The notes under the pieces are model-generated. The model made no database searches. It was not told where the DNA came from and saw only the letters and a list, made by a program, of their open reading frames with translations. A DNA stretch of 64,000 nt. It comes from Pseudomonas sp. MWU13-2105 (GTDB lineage: Bacteria; Pseudomonadota; Gammaproteobacteria; Pseudomonadales; Pseudomonadaceae). The stretch is from NCBI RefSeq assembly GCF_023242315.1, contig NZ_JALLIY010000015.1:62001-126000 (forward strand), in the 5' to 3' direction. The position numbers were made by a program, and so were the translations under genes. Within the stretch, counting starts at the first letter, position 1; each line of letters starts with the position of its first letter. Positions 1 to 8,275 of the stretch are shown here, in pieces.

Positions 1-479
1 TCGCCTCCGGCCTGCCCTTGTCGGTCAAGCAGGAAGACATCATCCATCGCGGCTTTGCCCTGCAGTTCCGGATCAACGCCGAAGACCCGAAGAACAATTT
101 CCTGCCCAGCTTCGGCAAGATCACCCGCTACTACGCCCCCGGCGGTCCCGGCGTGCGTACCGACACGGCGATCTACACCGGCTATACCATTCCGCCGTTC
201 TACGACTCCATGTGCCTGAAACTGGTGGTCTGGGCGTTGACCTGGGAGGAGGCGATGGACCGTGGCCTGCGTGCGCTGGATGACATGCGCCTGCAGGGGG
301 TGAAGACCACCGCGGCCTATTACCAGGAAATCCTGCGTAACCCGGAATTCCGTAGCGGCCAGTTCAACACCAGCTTCGTTGAAAGCCACCCTGAACTGAC
401 CAACTACTCGATCAAGCGCAAACCCGAAGAGCTGGCCCTGGCCATCGCCGCCGCCATCGCCGCCCACGCAGGCCTGTGA
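1..479 (+). CDS. pycA: Pyruvate carboxylase subunit A (biotin carboxylase), C-terminal part
   Basis: This is the 3' end of a biotin carboxylase subunit cut by the left window edge; about 158 codons remain, read in the frame beginning at base 3. The visible part includes the family pattern around FRINAEDP, followed by PGGPGVRTDT and the C-terminal YDSMCLKLVVW segment typical of the biotin carboxylase C-domain. The enzyme carboxylates biotin using ATP and bicarbonate. In pseudomonads pyruvate carboxylase is split into this subunit and a carboxyltransferase/biotin carrier subunit, and the next gene, 11 bp downstream, is exactly that partner. Acetyl-CoA carboxylase AccC is the main alternative, but its partner AccB is absent here. 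Confidence 0.93.
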   Translation, partial: ASGLPLSVKQEDIIHRGFALQFRINAEDPKNNFLPSFGKITRYYAPGGPGVRTDTAIYTGYTIPPFYDSMCLKLVVWALTWEEAMDRGLRALDDMRLQGVKTTAAYYQEILRNPEFRSGQFNTSFVESHPELTNYSIKRKPEELALAIAAAIAAHAGL

Positions 480-490
480 GGACTATTACA

Positions 491-2299
491 ATGAGCAAGA
501 AGATTCACGTTACCGACACTATCCTGCGCGACGCCCATCAATCGCTGCTCGCCACCCGCATGCGCACCGAAGACATGCTGCCGATCTGCGAGAAGCTCGA
601 CAAGGTCGGCTACTGGTCCCTGGAAGTCTGGGGCGGCGCGACCTTCGACGCTTGCGTGCGCTTCCTCAAGGAAGACCCGTGGGAGCGCCTGCGCCAACTG
701 CGTGCGGCCTTGCCCAACACCCGCCTGCAAATGCTCCTGCGCGGCCAGAACCTGCTGGGCTACCGCCATTACAGCGACGACGTGGTTCGTGCCTTTGTCG
801 CCAAGGCGGCGGTCAATGGTATCGATGTGTTCCGTATCTTCGACGCCATGAACGACGTGCGTAACCTGCGGGTCGCCATCGAAGCGGTGAAGGCGGCGGG
901 TAAGCACGCCCAGGGCACCATCGCCTACACCACCAGCCCGGTGCATACCATCGAGGCGTTCGTGGCCCAGGCCAAGCAGATGGAAGCCATGGGTTGTGAC
1001 TCGGTGGCGATCAAGGACATGGCCGGCCTGCTGACCCCTTACGCCACCGGTGAGCTGGTCAAGGCACTGAAAGCCGAGCAGTCGCTGCCGGTATTCATCC
1101 ACTCCCACGACACCGCCGGCCTGGCCGCGATGTGCCAGCTCAAGGCCGTGGAAAACGGCGCCGACCATATCGACACCGCGATCTCCAGCTTCGCCTGGGG
1201 CACCAGCCATCCGGGCACTGAGTCGATGGTCGCGGCCCTTAAAGGCAGCGAGTTCGATACCGGCCTGGATCTGGAACTGCTGCAGGAAATCGGCCTGTAT
1301 TTCTATGCCGTGCGCAAGAAGTACCACCAGTTCGAAAGCGAATTCACCGCTGTCGATACCCGGGTGCAAGTCAACCAGGTGCCGGGCGGGATGATCTCCA
1401 ACCTCGCCAACCAGTTGAAAGAGCAGGGCGCCTTGAACCGCATGGGCGAAGTGCTGGCGGAGATTCCGCGAGTGCGTGAAGACCTCGGCTTCCCGCCGCT
1501 GGTAACCCCGACCTCGCAGATCGTCGGCACCCAGGCATTCTTCAACGTCCTCGCTGGCGAGCGCTACAAGACCATCACCAATGAAGTGAAGCTGTACCTG
1601 CAAGGCGGTTACGGCAAGGCGCCGGGCGTCGTCAACGAGAAACTGCGGCGCCAGGCCATCGGTAGCGAAGAAGTGATCGACGTGCGTCCAGCCGACCTGC
1701 TCAAGCCGGAAATGGTCAAATTGCGCGGTGATATCGGTGCCTTGGCCAAGTCGGAAGAAGACGTGCTCACCTACGCCATGTTCCCGGATATCGGGCGCAA
1801 GTTCCTCGAAGAACGTGAGGCCGGTACCCTGGTCCCTGAAGTGTTGTTGCCGATTCCTGAGGCCGGCGGTGTACGTTCGGCGGGCGGTGAAGGTGTGCCG
1901 ACCGAGTTCGTTATCGACGTGCACGGTGAAACCTACCGTGTGGACATCACCGGTGTCGGCGTGAAAGCCGAAGGCAAGCGGCACTTCTACCTGTCCATCG
2001 ATGGCATGCCGGAAGAAGTGGTGTTCGAGCCGCTCAACGAGTTCGTCGGCGGTGGCGGCAGCAAGCGCAAGCAGGCCAGCTCACCGGGCCATGTCAGCAC
2101 CACCATGCCGGGCAATATCGTTGATGTCCTGGTCAAGGAAGGCGACACCGTCAAAGCCGGCCAGGCCGTGCTGATCACTGAAGCGATGAAGATGGAGACC
2201 GAAGTGCAGGCGGCAGTGTCGGGCAAGGTCACGGCCATCCATGTGGCCAAGGGCGACCGGGTCAATCCGGGCGAGATCCTGATCGAGATCGAAGGCTGA
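491..2299 (+). CDS. pycB: Pyruvate carboxylase subunit B (oxaloacetate decarboxylase alpha-like)
   Basis: This 602-residue carboxyltransferase subunit transfers CO2 from biotin to pyruvate, giving oxaloacetate (anaplerosis, cytoplasm). The N-terminus (VTDTILRDAHQSLLATRMRT) is the metal-binding start of the HMGL-like TIM barrel, a conserved carboxylase domain follows, and a biotinyl-attachment domain lies at the C-terminus with EAMKMET; the biotinylated lysine is Lys567. A start 15 bp upstream (GTG) is possible, but the ATG at 491 gives the usual family N-terminus MSKKIHVTDT. It is co-transcribed with the biotin carboxylase gene and ends at a strong terminator. OadA is homologous, but no OadB/OadG sodium-pump subunits are nearby. 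Confidence 0.95.
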   Translation: MSKKIHVTDTILRDAHQSLLATRMRTEDMLPICEKLDKVGYWSLEVWGGATFDACVRFLKEDPWERLRQLRAALPNTRLQMLLRGQNLLGYRHYSDDVVRAFVAKAAVNGIDVFRIFDAMNDVRNLRVAIEAVKAAGKHAQGTIAYTTSPVHTIEAFVAQAKQMEAMGCDSVAIKDMAGLLTPYATGELVKALKAEQSLPVFIHSHDTAGLAAMCQLKAVENGADHIDTAISSFAWGTSHPGTESMVAALKGSEFDTGLDLELLQEIGLYFYAVRKKYHQFESEFTAVDTRVQVNQVPGGMISNLANQLKEQGALNRMGEVLAEIPRVREDLGFPPLVTPTSQIVGTQAFFNVLAGERYKTITNEVKLYLQGGYGKAPGVVNEKLRRQAIGSEEVIDVRPADLLKPEMVKLRGDIGALAKSEEDVLTYAMFPDIGRKFLEEREAGTLVPEVLLPIPEAGGVRSAGGEGVPTEFVIDVHGETYRVDITGVGVKAEGKRHFYLSIDGMPEEVVFEPLNEFVGGGGSKRKQASSPGHVSTTMPGNIVDVLVKEGDTVKAGQAVLITEAMKMETEVQAAVSGKVTAIHVAKGDRVNPGEILIEIEG

Positions 2300-2332
2300 T
2301 CAATAGCCGTCGACTAAAAACGTTTTTCCTCG

Positions 2333-2358
2333 GGGGAGCATGTGCTCCCCTTTTTTTT
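2333..2358 (+). terminator. Rho-independent terminator of pycAB
   Basis: Perfect 8-bp stem GGGGAGCA / TGCTCCCC with a 2-base loop (2341-2342), followed directly by eight T residues. It lies 33 bp past the pycB stop. Confidence 0.95.
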
Positions 2359-2425
2359 GCGCGAGGTTTGCCATGGAATAATGGTGGTATCTATTGATGT
2401 AACCCTCACTTCATAAGTCTTATAA

Positions 2426-2468
2426 AATAAGCGACGAGTACGCCCAATGGGTAACTTGGGCGCTTATT
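2426..2468 (+). promoter_or_regulatory. Two-step inverted repeat in the leader of the putative T1SS cargo gene
   Basis: AATAAGCG (2426-2433) pairs with CGCTTATT (2461-2468), and inside it CGCCCAA (2441-2447) pairs with TTGGGCG (2456-2462); the two helices share the CG at 2461-2462, so they may form alternately or with a bulge. It ends about 15 bp before the ribosome binding site TGGAG (2483-2487). It could be an operator or an mRNA structure controlling expression of the following gene. No function is known; this is inference from symmetry. Confidence 0.5.
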
Positions 2469-2493
2469 AACTTTTCGTTATATGGAGTGATTT

Positions 2494-3042
2494 ATGTCAA
2501 TGGACATTATCCAGGTGCATGATCGCATGCCTTCTTTCTGGACTGAAGGGATGGAGGTAACAATTGGTGATCTCGCGAGGCCGGCTGCTGTCGACCCTCA
2601 TTTCAACCGTGTGCGTGATCTGACGGTTTTCTGGAGGGGAGAGGCGGAAATAGATGCTGAACGCGGGCAGCCGGCTTTTGTCAACACGCCTTTCTATAGT
2701 GTTGACTATCTTGGTTGGGGCAGCGAAAGGGTCAAGATTTCAGAAAATATGCGCGAAGAGTTTATGAAGCTCCGTGAGCTGATTGATGCCCTTGAAAATT
2801 ATGCACCGGCGGAACATCGGGGGCTCATGGGTGAGCAGGTCCTCGCCAGAGGGGCGTTTGACAGGCTTGATGACAAGGTTGATGAAGTGCTTCCTGGCCT
2901 GGAAGAAAGCAATGGCATAGTGCCTAGCGAGGATGAACTCGTTGTCAATCTGTCGGATGCTTATAGCGAGTTTATCGATAACAACGTCGACTGGCGTCTT
3001 GAGGATGGCCCGCTCCCTTATATCCTGGATATGGCGGCGTAA
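2494..3042 (+). CDS. Small acidic protein, probable cargo of the adjacent type I secretion system
   Basis: I do not recognise a family for this 182-residue protein. It has no Sec signal peptide, no membrane segment and no cysteine, and it is acidic. It lacks the glycine-rich nonapeptides of RTX proteins. The C-terminus ends LPYILDMAA, which resembles the short acidic/aliphatic C-terminal tails of type I substrates (HasA ends in a similar ELLAA). It directly precedes a complete ABC/MFP/OMP set in the same orientation, separated by a hairpin, the layout of operons with a dedicated cargo such as hasADE. I therefore infer that it is exported. The ATG at 2494 has a well-placed TGGAG; an ATG at 2500 is possible. 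Confidence 0.7.
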   Translation: MSMDIIQVHDRMPSFWTEGMEVTIGDLARPAAVDPHFNRVRDLTVFWRGEAEIDAERGQPAFVNTPFYSVDYLGWGSERVKISENMREEFMKLRELIDALENYAPAEHRGLMGEQVLARGAFDRLDDKVDEVLPGLEESNGIVPSEDELVVNLSDAYSEFIDNNVDWRLEDGPLPYILDMAA

Positions 3043-3094
3043 TCGATCCTCTCACCGCTTTATAAATAACCCGGTCAGTTTATTCACTTGAGCT

Positions 3095-3135
3095 CACCAG
3101 GAGCAGTGCCTAGGGGGCTGCTCTTCTGGTGTTTT
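3095..3135 (+). terminator. Intercistronic hairpin with short T-tract (attenuator-like)
   Basis: CACCAG-GAGCAG (3095-3106) pairs with CTGCTC-TT-CTGGTG (3118-3131), with a two-base bulge, followed by TTTT. It lies between the putative cargo and the transporter genes. Partial termination here would give more cargo than transporter mRNA, as known for other type I secretion operons. Confidence 0.65.
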
Positions 3136-3165
3136 GCGTGAGCGAAATACTATTCAAGGAAGTCA

Positions 3166-4902
3166 ATGAAGCCCTTGACGACAAAACCTACGGCACCGTT
3201 GATAGAAGTGCTCGGGGAATATAAGAGTATTCTGATCAGCGTGGGGTGTTTCACCGCCTTGATCAATGTGCTGATGCTGGCCCCCTCGGTTTACATGCTG
3301 CAGGTTTATGATCGGGTTCTGACTTCGCAAAACCAGACCACGTTGCTCATGTTGACGTTGATGATCGTGGGATTTTTCGTTTTTATCGGGTTGCTGGAGA
3401 CCGTTCGCAACTTTATCGTCAACCGTGTCGCGGGGCATCTCGATCATCGTTTCAACCTGCGTGTCTACCAGGCCGCCTTCGAGCGCAACCTGGTCCGTGG
3501 TGACGGGCATGGTGCGCAGGCGCTGGGCGACCTGAACCATATTCGCCAGTTCCTGACCGGTCCGGCACTGTTCGCTTTTTTCGATGCGCCCTGGTTTCCG
3601 ATCTACCTGGCCGTGATGTTTATGTTCAGCTTCTGGCTGGGTGTCTTCGCCTGTGTGGGAGCCGTGCTGCTGGTGACCATGGCGCTGCTCAATGAGTGGC
3701 TGACCAAGAAGCCGCTGGCTGAAGCCAGTCGCCATTCACACGATGCCAGTCGTCTGGCCACCAGCCATTTGCGTAATGCCGAGACCATCCAGGCCATGGG
3801 CATGCTGGAGGTGTTGCGCAAACGCTGGTTCGAGCCCTACGCCCACTTTCTCTCGCAACATAATCGTGCCAGCGACACGGGCGCGCTGATGAGTCATCTG
3901 AGCAAAGGCTTTCGCCAGTGCCTGCAATCCCTGGTGCTGGGGCTCGGTGCGCTGCTGGTGATCGTCGGCGATATGAGCGTCGGGATGATGATTGCCGGTT
4001 CCATTCTGATGGGAAGGCTGCTGCTGCCCATCGACCAGTTGATTGCCACCTCCAAACACTGGAACGCCGCCCGGTCGGCGTATCAGCGTCTGGACGCGCT
4101 GCTCAATGAGTTTCCCGAATCGGCGGGGTCGATGGTCTTGCCCGCTCCCAAGGGTGAACTGGCGTTCGAGCAGGTGAGTGCGGGGCCTCCCGGCGCGCGG
4201 ACCACAACCGTGCACCAGGTGAGTTTCCAACTGGCGGCCGGGGAAGTGCTGGGCGTGCTGGGGGCATCCGGCGCGGGCAAGTCGACCCTGATTCGCGTGC
4301 TGCTGGGCATCTGGCCGGTCCGCGGCGGGGTGGTGCGATTGGACGGTGCCGATATCCACCGCTGGGACCGCAACGAACTGGGCCCGCATATCGGCTACTT
4401 GCCCCAGAACATCGAGTTGTTCAGCGGTTCCGTGGCTGAAAACATCGCCCGTTTCGGCGAACCGGACCCGGACAAGGTCGTCGAGGCGGCCCGCCAAGCA
4501 GGTGTTCATGAGCTGATCCTGCGTTTGTCACAAGGTTATGACTCGGTGTTGGGGGACGCGGGCGCCGGTCTTTCCGGGGGCCAGAAGCAGCGTGTGGCAT
4601 TGGCCCGGGCGCTCTATGGCCGGCCTCGTCTGGTGGTGCTGGATGAGCCGAATGCCAACCTTGATGTCGAGGGTGAAGCGGCCCTCACCCGAGCCATTGC
4701 CCAACTGAAAGCCCAGGGCAGTACCGTGATTCTGGTGACCCACCGTAGCAACGTTCTGGTCCAGTCCGATCAGTTGATGGTGCTGGAAGGGGGGAAAGTG
4801 CAGGCATTCGGTCCGCGTTCTCAGGTGCTCGAAGGTTTATCGAGAACCCGGGAGGCCAGTTTGAAAACCACCGTTCAATCGCCAGGGAAAACAGGCGCAT
4901 GA
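3166..4902 (+). CDS. Type I secretion system ABC transporter (permease/ATPase, PrtD/HasD family)
   Basis: This 578-residue inner membrane exporter energises transport of an unfolded substrate through a three-part channel. An N-terminal membrane domain (starting near YKSILISVGCFTALINVLML) lacks the C39 peptidase-like domain, as in the PrtD/HasD/AprD subfamily. The nucleotide-binding domain has Walker A GASGAGKST (from residue 366, Lys372), signature LSGGQ (469-473) and Walker B LVVLDEP (489-495). The stop codon overlaps the start of the next gene (ATGA), indicating translational coupling. No protease or lipase gene is adjacent, so the preceding small protein is the likeliest substrate. Confidence 0.93.
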   Translation: MKPLTTKPTAPLIEVLGEYKSILISVGCFTALINVLMLAPSVYMLQVYDRVLTSQNQTTLLMLTLMIVGFFVFIGLLETVRNFIVNRVAGHLDHRFNLRVYQAAFERNLVRGDGHGAQALGDLNHIRQFLTGPALFAFFDAPWFPIYLAVMFMFSFWLGVFACVGAVLLVTMALLNEWLTKKPLAEASRHSHDASRLATSHLRNAETIQAMGMLEVLRKRWFEPYAHFLSQHNRASDTGALMSHLSKGFRQCLQSLVLGLGALLVIVGDMSVGMMIAGSILMGRLLLPIDQLIATSKHWNAARSAYQRLDALLNEFPESAGSMVLPAPKGELAFEQVSAGPPGARTTTVHQVSFQLAAGEVLGVLGASGAGKSTLIRVLLGIWPVRGGVVRLDGADIHRWDRNELGPHIGYLPQNIELFSGSVAENIARFGEPDPDKVVEAARQAGVHELILRLSQGYDSVLGDAGAGLSGGQKQRVALARALYGRPRLVVLDEPNANLDVEGEAALTRAIAQLKAQGSTVILVTHRSNVLVQSDQLMVLEGGKVQAFGPRSQVLEGLSRTREASLKTTVQSPGKTGA

Positions 4903-6227
4903 GTTCAGATAGCACCGTGCAACATAACCCTGCGCTCGTCTCGTGCCCGCGGCGCGGGGCCGCTTTTTTCGTCAGGTTGGGTTGGATACTGGTGGTGTTC
5001 GGTGCCGGCGGTTTTTTCACCTGGGCGGCCCTGGCGCCACTGGATCAGGGCGTCAGTGTGCAGAGCACGGTCGTGGTGTCCGGCAAGCGCAAGGCCGTCC
5101 AGTCCCTGGGAGGGGGCGCCGTCAGTGAAATCCTTGTCAGGGAAGGGCAGAGGGTTGAGAAGGGGCAAGTACTGTTTCGCCTGGATCGGACTCAACTGTC
5201 GGCCGCTGTCCAATCCTTGCAGGCCCAGTATCGCCAAGCCCTGGCCACTCAAGCGCGTTGGCAGAGCGAGCGGGACAATCTGGCGCACGTTCGGTTTCCA
5301 GCCGAGTTGAGTGCTGATGCCGATCCGTTGTGGGCGGTGCTCCTGGAGGGGCAGCGGCAACTATTTGATAGTCGGCGCGAAGCCCTTTCTCGCGAGCAGG
5401 CGGGCATACGTGCCCGAATCGACGGGGCGACGGCCCAACTGTCCGGCCTGCGCCAGGCCCGCAACGACCTGAACGCCCAGGCCGGATCGCTACGCCGTCA
5501 ATTGGAGAAGCTGCGCCCTCTGGCGGATGAGGGACATATTGCGAGCAATCGCCTGCTTGAGCAGGAGCGCCAGTTGTCGCAGGTCCAGCAGCAGATCGCG
5601 CGGAATAGAGGAGAAATCGGGCTGCTGAAACAGGAAATACTCGAATCGCAGCTCAAGCTTTCCCAGCATGTCGAGCAGTATCAGACAGACGTCCGCGGTG
5701 AGCTGGCAGAGGTGCGACTCAAGTGCCTGACCCTGGAACAACAGCTGGCGTCCGCGCGTTTTGACTTGCAGCACACCGAGGTCAACGCGCCGGCGCAAGG
5801 GATTGTCGTCAACTTGAGTGTGCATACCGAGGGCGCCGTGGTGCGTGCCGGCGACACCCTGCTGGAGATCGTCCCTCAAGGCCAGCCTCTGGAGGTGGAG
5901 GGACGTCTGCCGGTCAGCCTGGTGGACAAGGTCAGTCCTGCACAGTCTGTGGACATCCTGTTTACGGCGTTCAATCAGCGTGTGACGCCCCGTGTCGCCG
6001 GCGAGGTCAGCCTGGTGTCGGCCGACCAATTGCTCGACGAAAAAACCGGCGCGCCCTACTACGTAATACGCAGCACGGTCAGTGAGGCCTCCCTGGAAAA
6101 GCTCAATGGCTTGGTGATCAAGCCCGGCATGCCGGCCGAGATGTTCGTCCGTACCGGCGAGCGTTCATTACTCAACTACCTGTTCAAACCGCTGTTGGAT
6201 CGCGTGAGCGCCTCATTGACTGAATAG
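4899..6227 (+). CDS. Type I secretion membrane fusion protein (HlyD/PrtE family)
   Basis: This 442-residue periplasmic adaptor links the ABC exporter to the outer membrane duct. A single transmembrane segment (about residues 27-50) follows a short cytoplasmic tail, then comes a lipoyl-like half motif (GGGAVSEILVREGQRVEKGQVLF), a long coiled-coil rich in Q, R and L (roughly 90-290), the second half (VNAPAQGIVVNLSVHTEGAVV) and a beta domain. The start overlaps the ATPase stop by 4 bp, and the stop lies just before the next gene, so the three are one operon. Length and order match PrtE/HasE proteins. Confidence 0.92.
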   Translation: MSSDSTVQHNPALVSCPRRGAAFFVRLGWILVVFGAGGFFTWAALAPLDQGVSVQSTVVVSGKRKAVQSLGGGAVSEILVREGQRVEKGQVLFRLDRTQLSAAVQSLQAQYRQALATQARWQSERDNLAHVRFPAELSADADPLWAVLLEGQRQLFDSRREALSREQAGIRARIDGATAQLSGLRQARNDLNAQAGSLRRQLEKLRPLADEGHIASNRLLEQERQLSQVQQQIARNRGEIGLLKQEILESQLKLSQHVEQYQTDVRGELAEVRLKCLTLEQQLASARFDLQHTEVNAPAQGIVVNLSVHTEGAVVRAGDTLLEIVPQGQPLEVEGRLPVSLVDKVSPAQSVDILFTAFNQRVTPRVAGEVSLVSADQLLDEKTGAPYYVIRSTVSEASLEKLNGLVIKPGMPAEMFVRTGERSLLNYLFKPLLDRVSASLTE

Positions 6228-6228
6228 G

Positions 6229-7587
6229 ATGATGTTCTGCCTCATGAAAATATTTTTGATGCCTGTTGCCTTGTGCGCTTTGATCGCCAGCCTGGAGAGT
6301 CATGCCCTGGGACCCTTTCAAGTGTATGAGTCCGCTTTGTTGCATGACCCGGTGTTTCAGGGGGCTATGAAGGCACGCGAGGCTGGGCGTGAAAGCGATG
6401 CCCTTGGCCTGGCAGGGCTGCTGCCCCGGCTATCCTATAGCCACAACCTGGGGCGTAATGAATCCAGGATAACGTCGATCAGGGCGACGGGTAGCCGCCA
6501 TGACCCGCGCCGCTACCGCAGTGCTACCTCGGCGCTGACCCTGCAACAACCGCTGCTCGATTACGAAGCCTATGCTGCTTATCGTAAAGGCGTCGCCCAG
6601 TCGCTGTTTGCCGATGAGGTGTTTCGCACCAAGAGTCAGGAGCTGTTGCTACGGGTACTCAGTGCCTACACCAGGGCCTTGTTGGCTCAGGATCAGATTG
6701 AAATTGCCCTGGCCAGGAAAGAAGCTTTTGAGCAGCAGTTCCAGCGCAATACCCGGCTGTTTCGCCAGGGAGAAGGCACGCGTACCGATATTCTCGAGGC
6801 GGAGTCGCGATTTGAACTGGCAACGGCGCAGCAGCTCGAGGCCCATGACGAACAGGAGGCCGCCCTGCAAGAGTTGGGGGCCTTGATGGGCGAACCGCGG
6901 ATCGCTATCAACGATCTGGCGCCGCTGTCCGCGGCTTTCCAAGCCTTTCCCATGGAGCCGGCAACATTTGCTCATTGGCATCGAATGGCGCTGGTCCAGA
7001 ACCCGTTGCTGGCTGCTCAACGCCAGGCTGTCGAGGTGGCCCGGCATGAGGTGGAGCGCAGCCGTGCCGGACATCTGCCCAAGGTCACGGCCTATGCCAG
7101 CCTGCGCAAATCGGAGTCCGATAGCAGCAGCACTTATGACCAGCGCAACAGCACCCATAGCGTTGGCATCGAGTTGAGCGTGCCGTTGTTCGCGGGGGGC
7201 GGCGTTTCGGCCTCCGTGCGCAAGGCCAGTCGGACCCTTGAGCAGACGGAGTACGAACTGGAGGCCAAGACTCGTGAGACGTTGATCGAGCTGCGCCGCC
7301 AGTTCAGCGCTTGTGTGTCGGGGGAGAGCAAATTACGCGCTTATCAGAAGGCCCTGGCTTCAGCGGCGTCGCTGGTGGATTCGACGCAAAAGAGCCTGCT
7401 GGGAGGGGAGCGCGCCAATCTCGATCTGTTGAATGCCGAACAACAGCGGTTCAGTACCCGTAGCGAGCTGGCCAAGGCCCGTTACGATTATCTGATGGCA
7501 TGGGTGAGGTTGCGTTTCCACGCAGGCATCCTGAATGAGAGCGATCTGGCCAGGATCGATGAGGTCTTTGTTGCCGATATGGGTTGA
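6229..7587 (+). CDS. TolC-family outer membrane channel protein of type I secretion
   Basis: This 452-residue outer membrane efflux protein completes the exporter. A signal peptide is evident if translation starts at the internal ATG 6244 (MKIFLMPVALCALIASLESHA); ATGs at 6229 and 6232 are alternatives that would lengthen the n-region. The mature part shows two TolC repeats rich in A, L, Q and R coiled-coil sequence, and the start (GPFQVYESALLHDPVFQGA) matches PrtF/AprF proteins. It follows the fusion-protein gene with one base between stop and start. No terminator is evident downstream, where a decayed gene begins. Confidence 0.9.
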   Translation: MMFCLMKIFLMPVALCALIASLESHALGPFQVYESALLHDPVFQGAMKAREAGRESDALGLAGLLPRLSYSHNLGRNESRITSIRATGSRHDPRRYRSATSALTLQQPLLDYEAYAAYRKGVAQSLFADEVFRTKSQELLLRVLSAYTRALLAQDQIEIALARKEAFEQQFQRNTRLFRQGEGTRTDILEAESRFELATAQQLEAHDEQEAALQELGALMGEPRIAINDLAPLSAAFQAFPMEPATFAHWHRMALVQNPLLAAQRQAVEVARHEVERSRAGHLPKVTAYASLRKSESDSSSTYDQRNSTHSVGIELSVPLFAGGGVSASVRKASRTLEQTEYELEAKTRETLIELRRQFSACVSGESKLRAYQKALASAASLVDSTQKSLLGGERANLDLLNAEQQRFSTRSELAKARYDYLMAWVRLRFHAGILNESDLARIDEVFVADMG

Positions 7588-7665
7588 TGAACCCTATCTT
7601 TCCGTGACCAATAGCAAGCGATCTGAACGCTGTATTTTTTGCCTATATTGCCCGCCTGGCGCTAG

Positions 7666-8062
7666 ATGGCTTTTGAACGGTTTCGGGCGGACGCGAATCG
7701 TTTGCCCTATATTCTGGCTGACGGCGGTTTGCCGACAGTCACGCTGAATCATCCGTTGATTGCCTTGAAAAGGCTTGATCAGCGCTTGCAGGATTGGGGG
7801 TTGAAATGACTCCCAGCCTGAAGTCCGTGCACTGCTGATTCAAGCCATTCAGGACGAGCTTGCCTAGGGCGCGATTGGCATCGGCGCGGCGGTCAGGCGC
7901 TTGCGTGTCGAGGTCACCGGTTTGCACCAGACTCAATTTGCACGGATGTGCAGGATTTCGTTACGGCCCCTTGTTCATATCGAGCACGAGGAGGGCAATC
8001 CGACGCTCAAGTCGTTGAATTCGGTATTCAAACCCTTCGGGTTGCAGATGGGATTGGTGTGA
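7666..8062 (+). pseudogene. Decayed helix-turn-helix regulator gene with its upstream partner
   Basis: An ATG at 7666 opens a 47-codon frame ending at 7809. A second frame from about 7814 to the TGA at 8060-8062 then reads as a recognisable helix-turn-helix (XRE-like) segment (TGLHQTQFARMC, EEGNPTLKSLNSVFKPFG), but it is interrupted by an in-frame TAG (7868-7870) and has no start codon. The two frames could be remnants of one gene after a frameshift or of two genes. It lies between the secretion operon and the autotransporters and is unlikely to make a functional regulator. Confidence 0.6.
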
Positions 8063-8147
8063 CTTCGCAAGACTATAGGCTGATGCGCTGGCGTTGCCTT
8101 TTGCGGTTAGACCATGGTGCCAGTCAGCTAAGACCGAGCACGGTCCT

Positions 8148-8231
8148 TGTAGGCGTTGGCTTGCCAGCGATGAGGCCCTTGAGTCTTGCGGTGTCCATGC
8201 GGACGCCATCGCCAGCAAGCCGGCGCCTACA
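8148..8231. repeat. REP-like imperfect palindrome
   Basis: TGTAGGCGTTGGCTTGCCAG on the left is mirrored by GCCAGCAAGCCGGCGCCTAC on the right, with the related words CGATG and CATCG inside. This TGTAGG...CTTGCC...CCTAC layout is the common pseudomonad extragenic palindrome, seen again at 52201 and 61239. It separates the decayed regulator from the convergent autotransporter gene. Confidence 0.7.
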
Positions 8232-8275
8232 GGTGGTGTGGTGTTTTCAATATCCCATTTCAGCGAGGAGCTTGC

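Noticed and set aside
404..1984. Long open frame (526 codons) on the strand opposite pycB
   Set aside because: It mirrors the codon pattern of a clearly real gene in GC-rich DNA and has no family features.
2494..3042. Assignment of the small cargo candidate as the haemophore HasA
   Set aside because: Only the C-terminal tail is alike; the body lacks HasA's conserved segments and no haem receptor gene is nearby.
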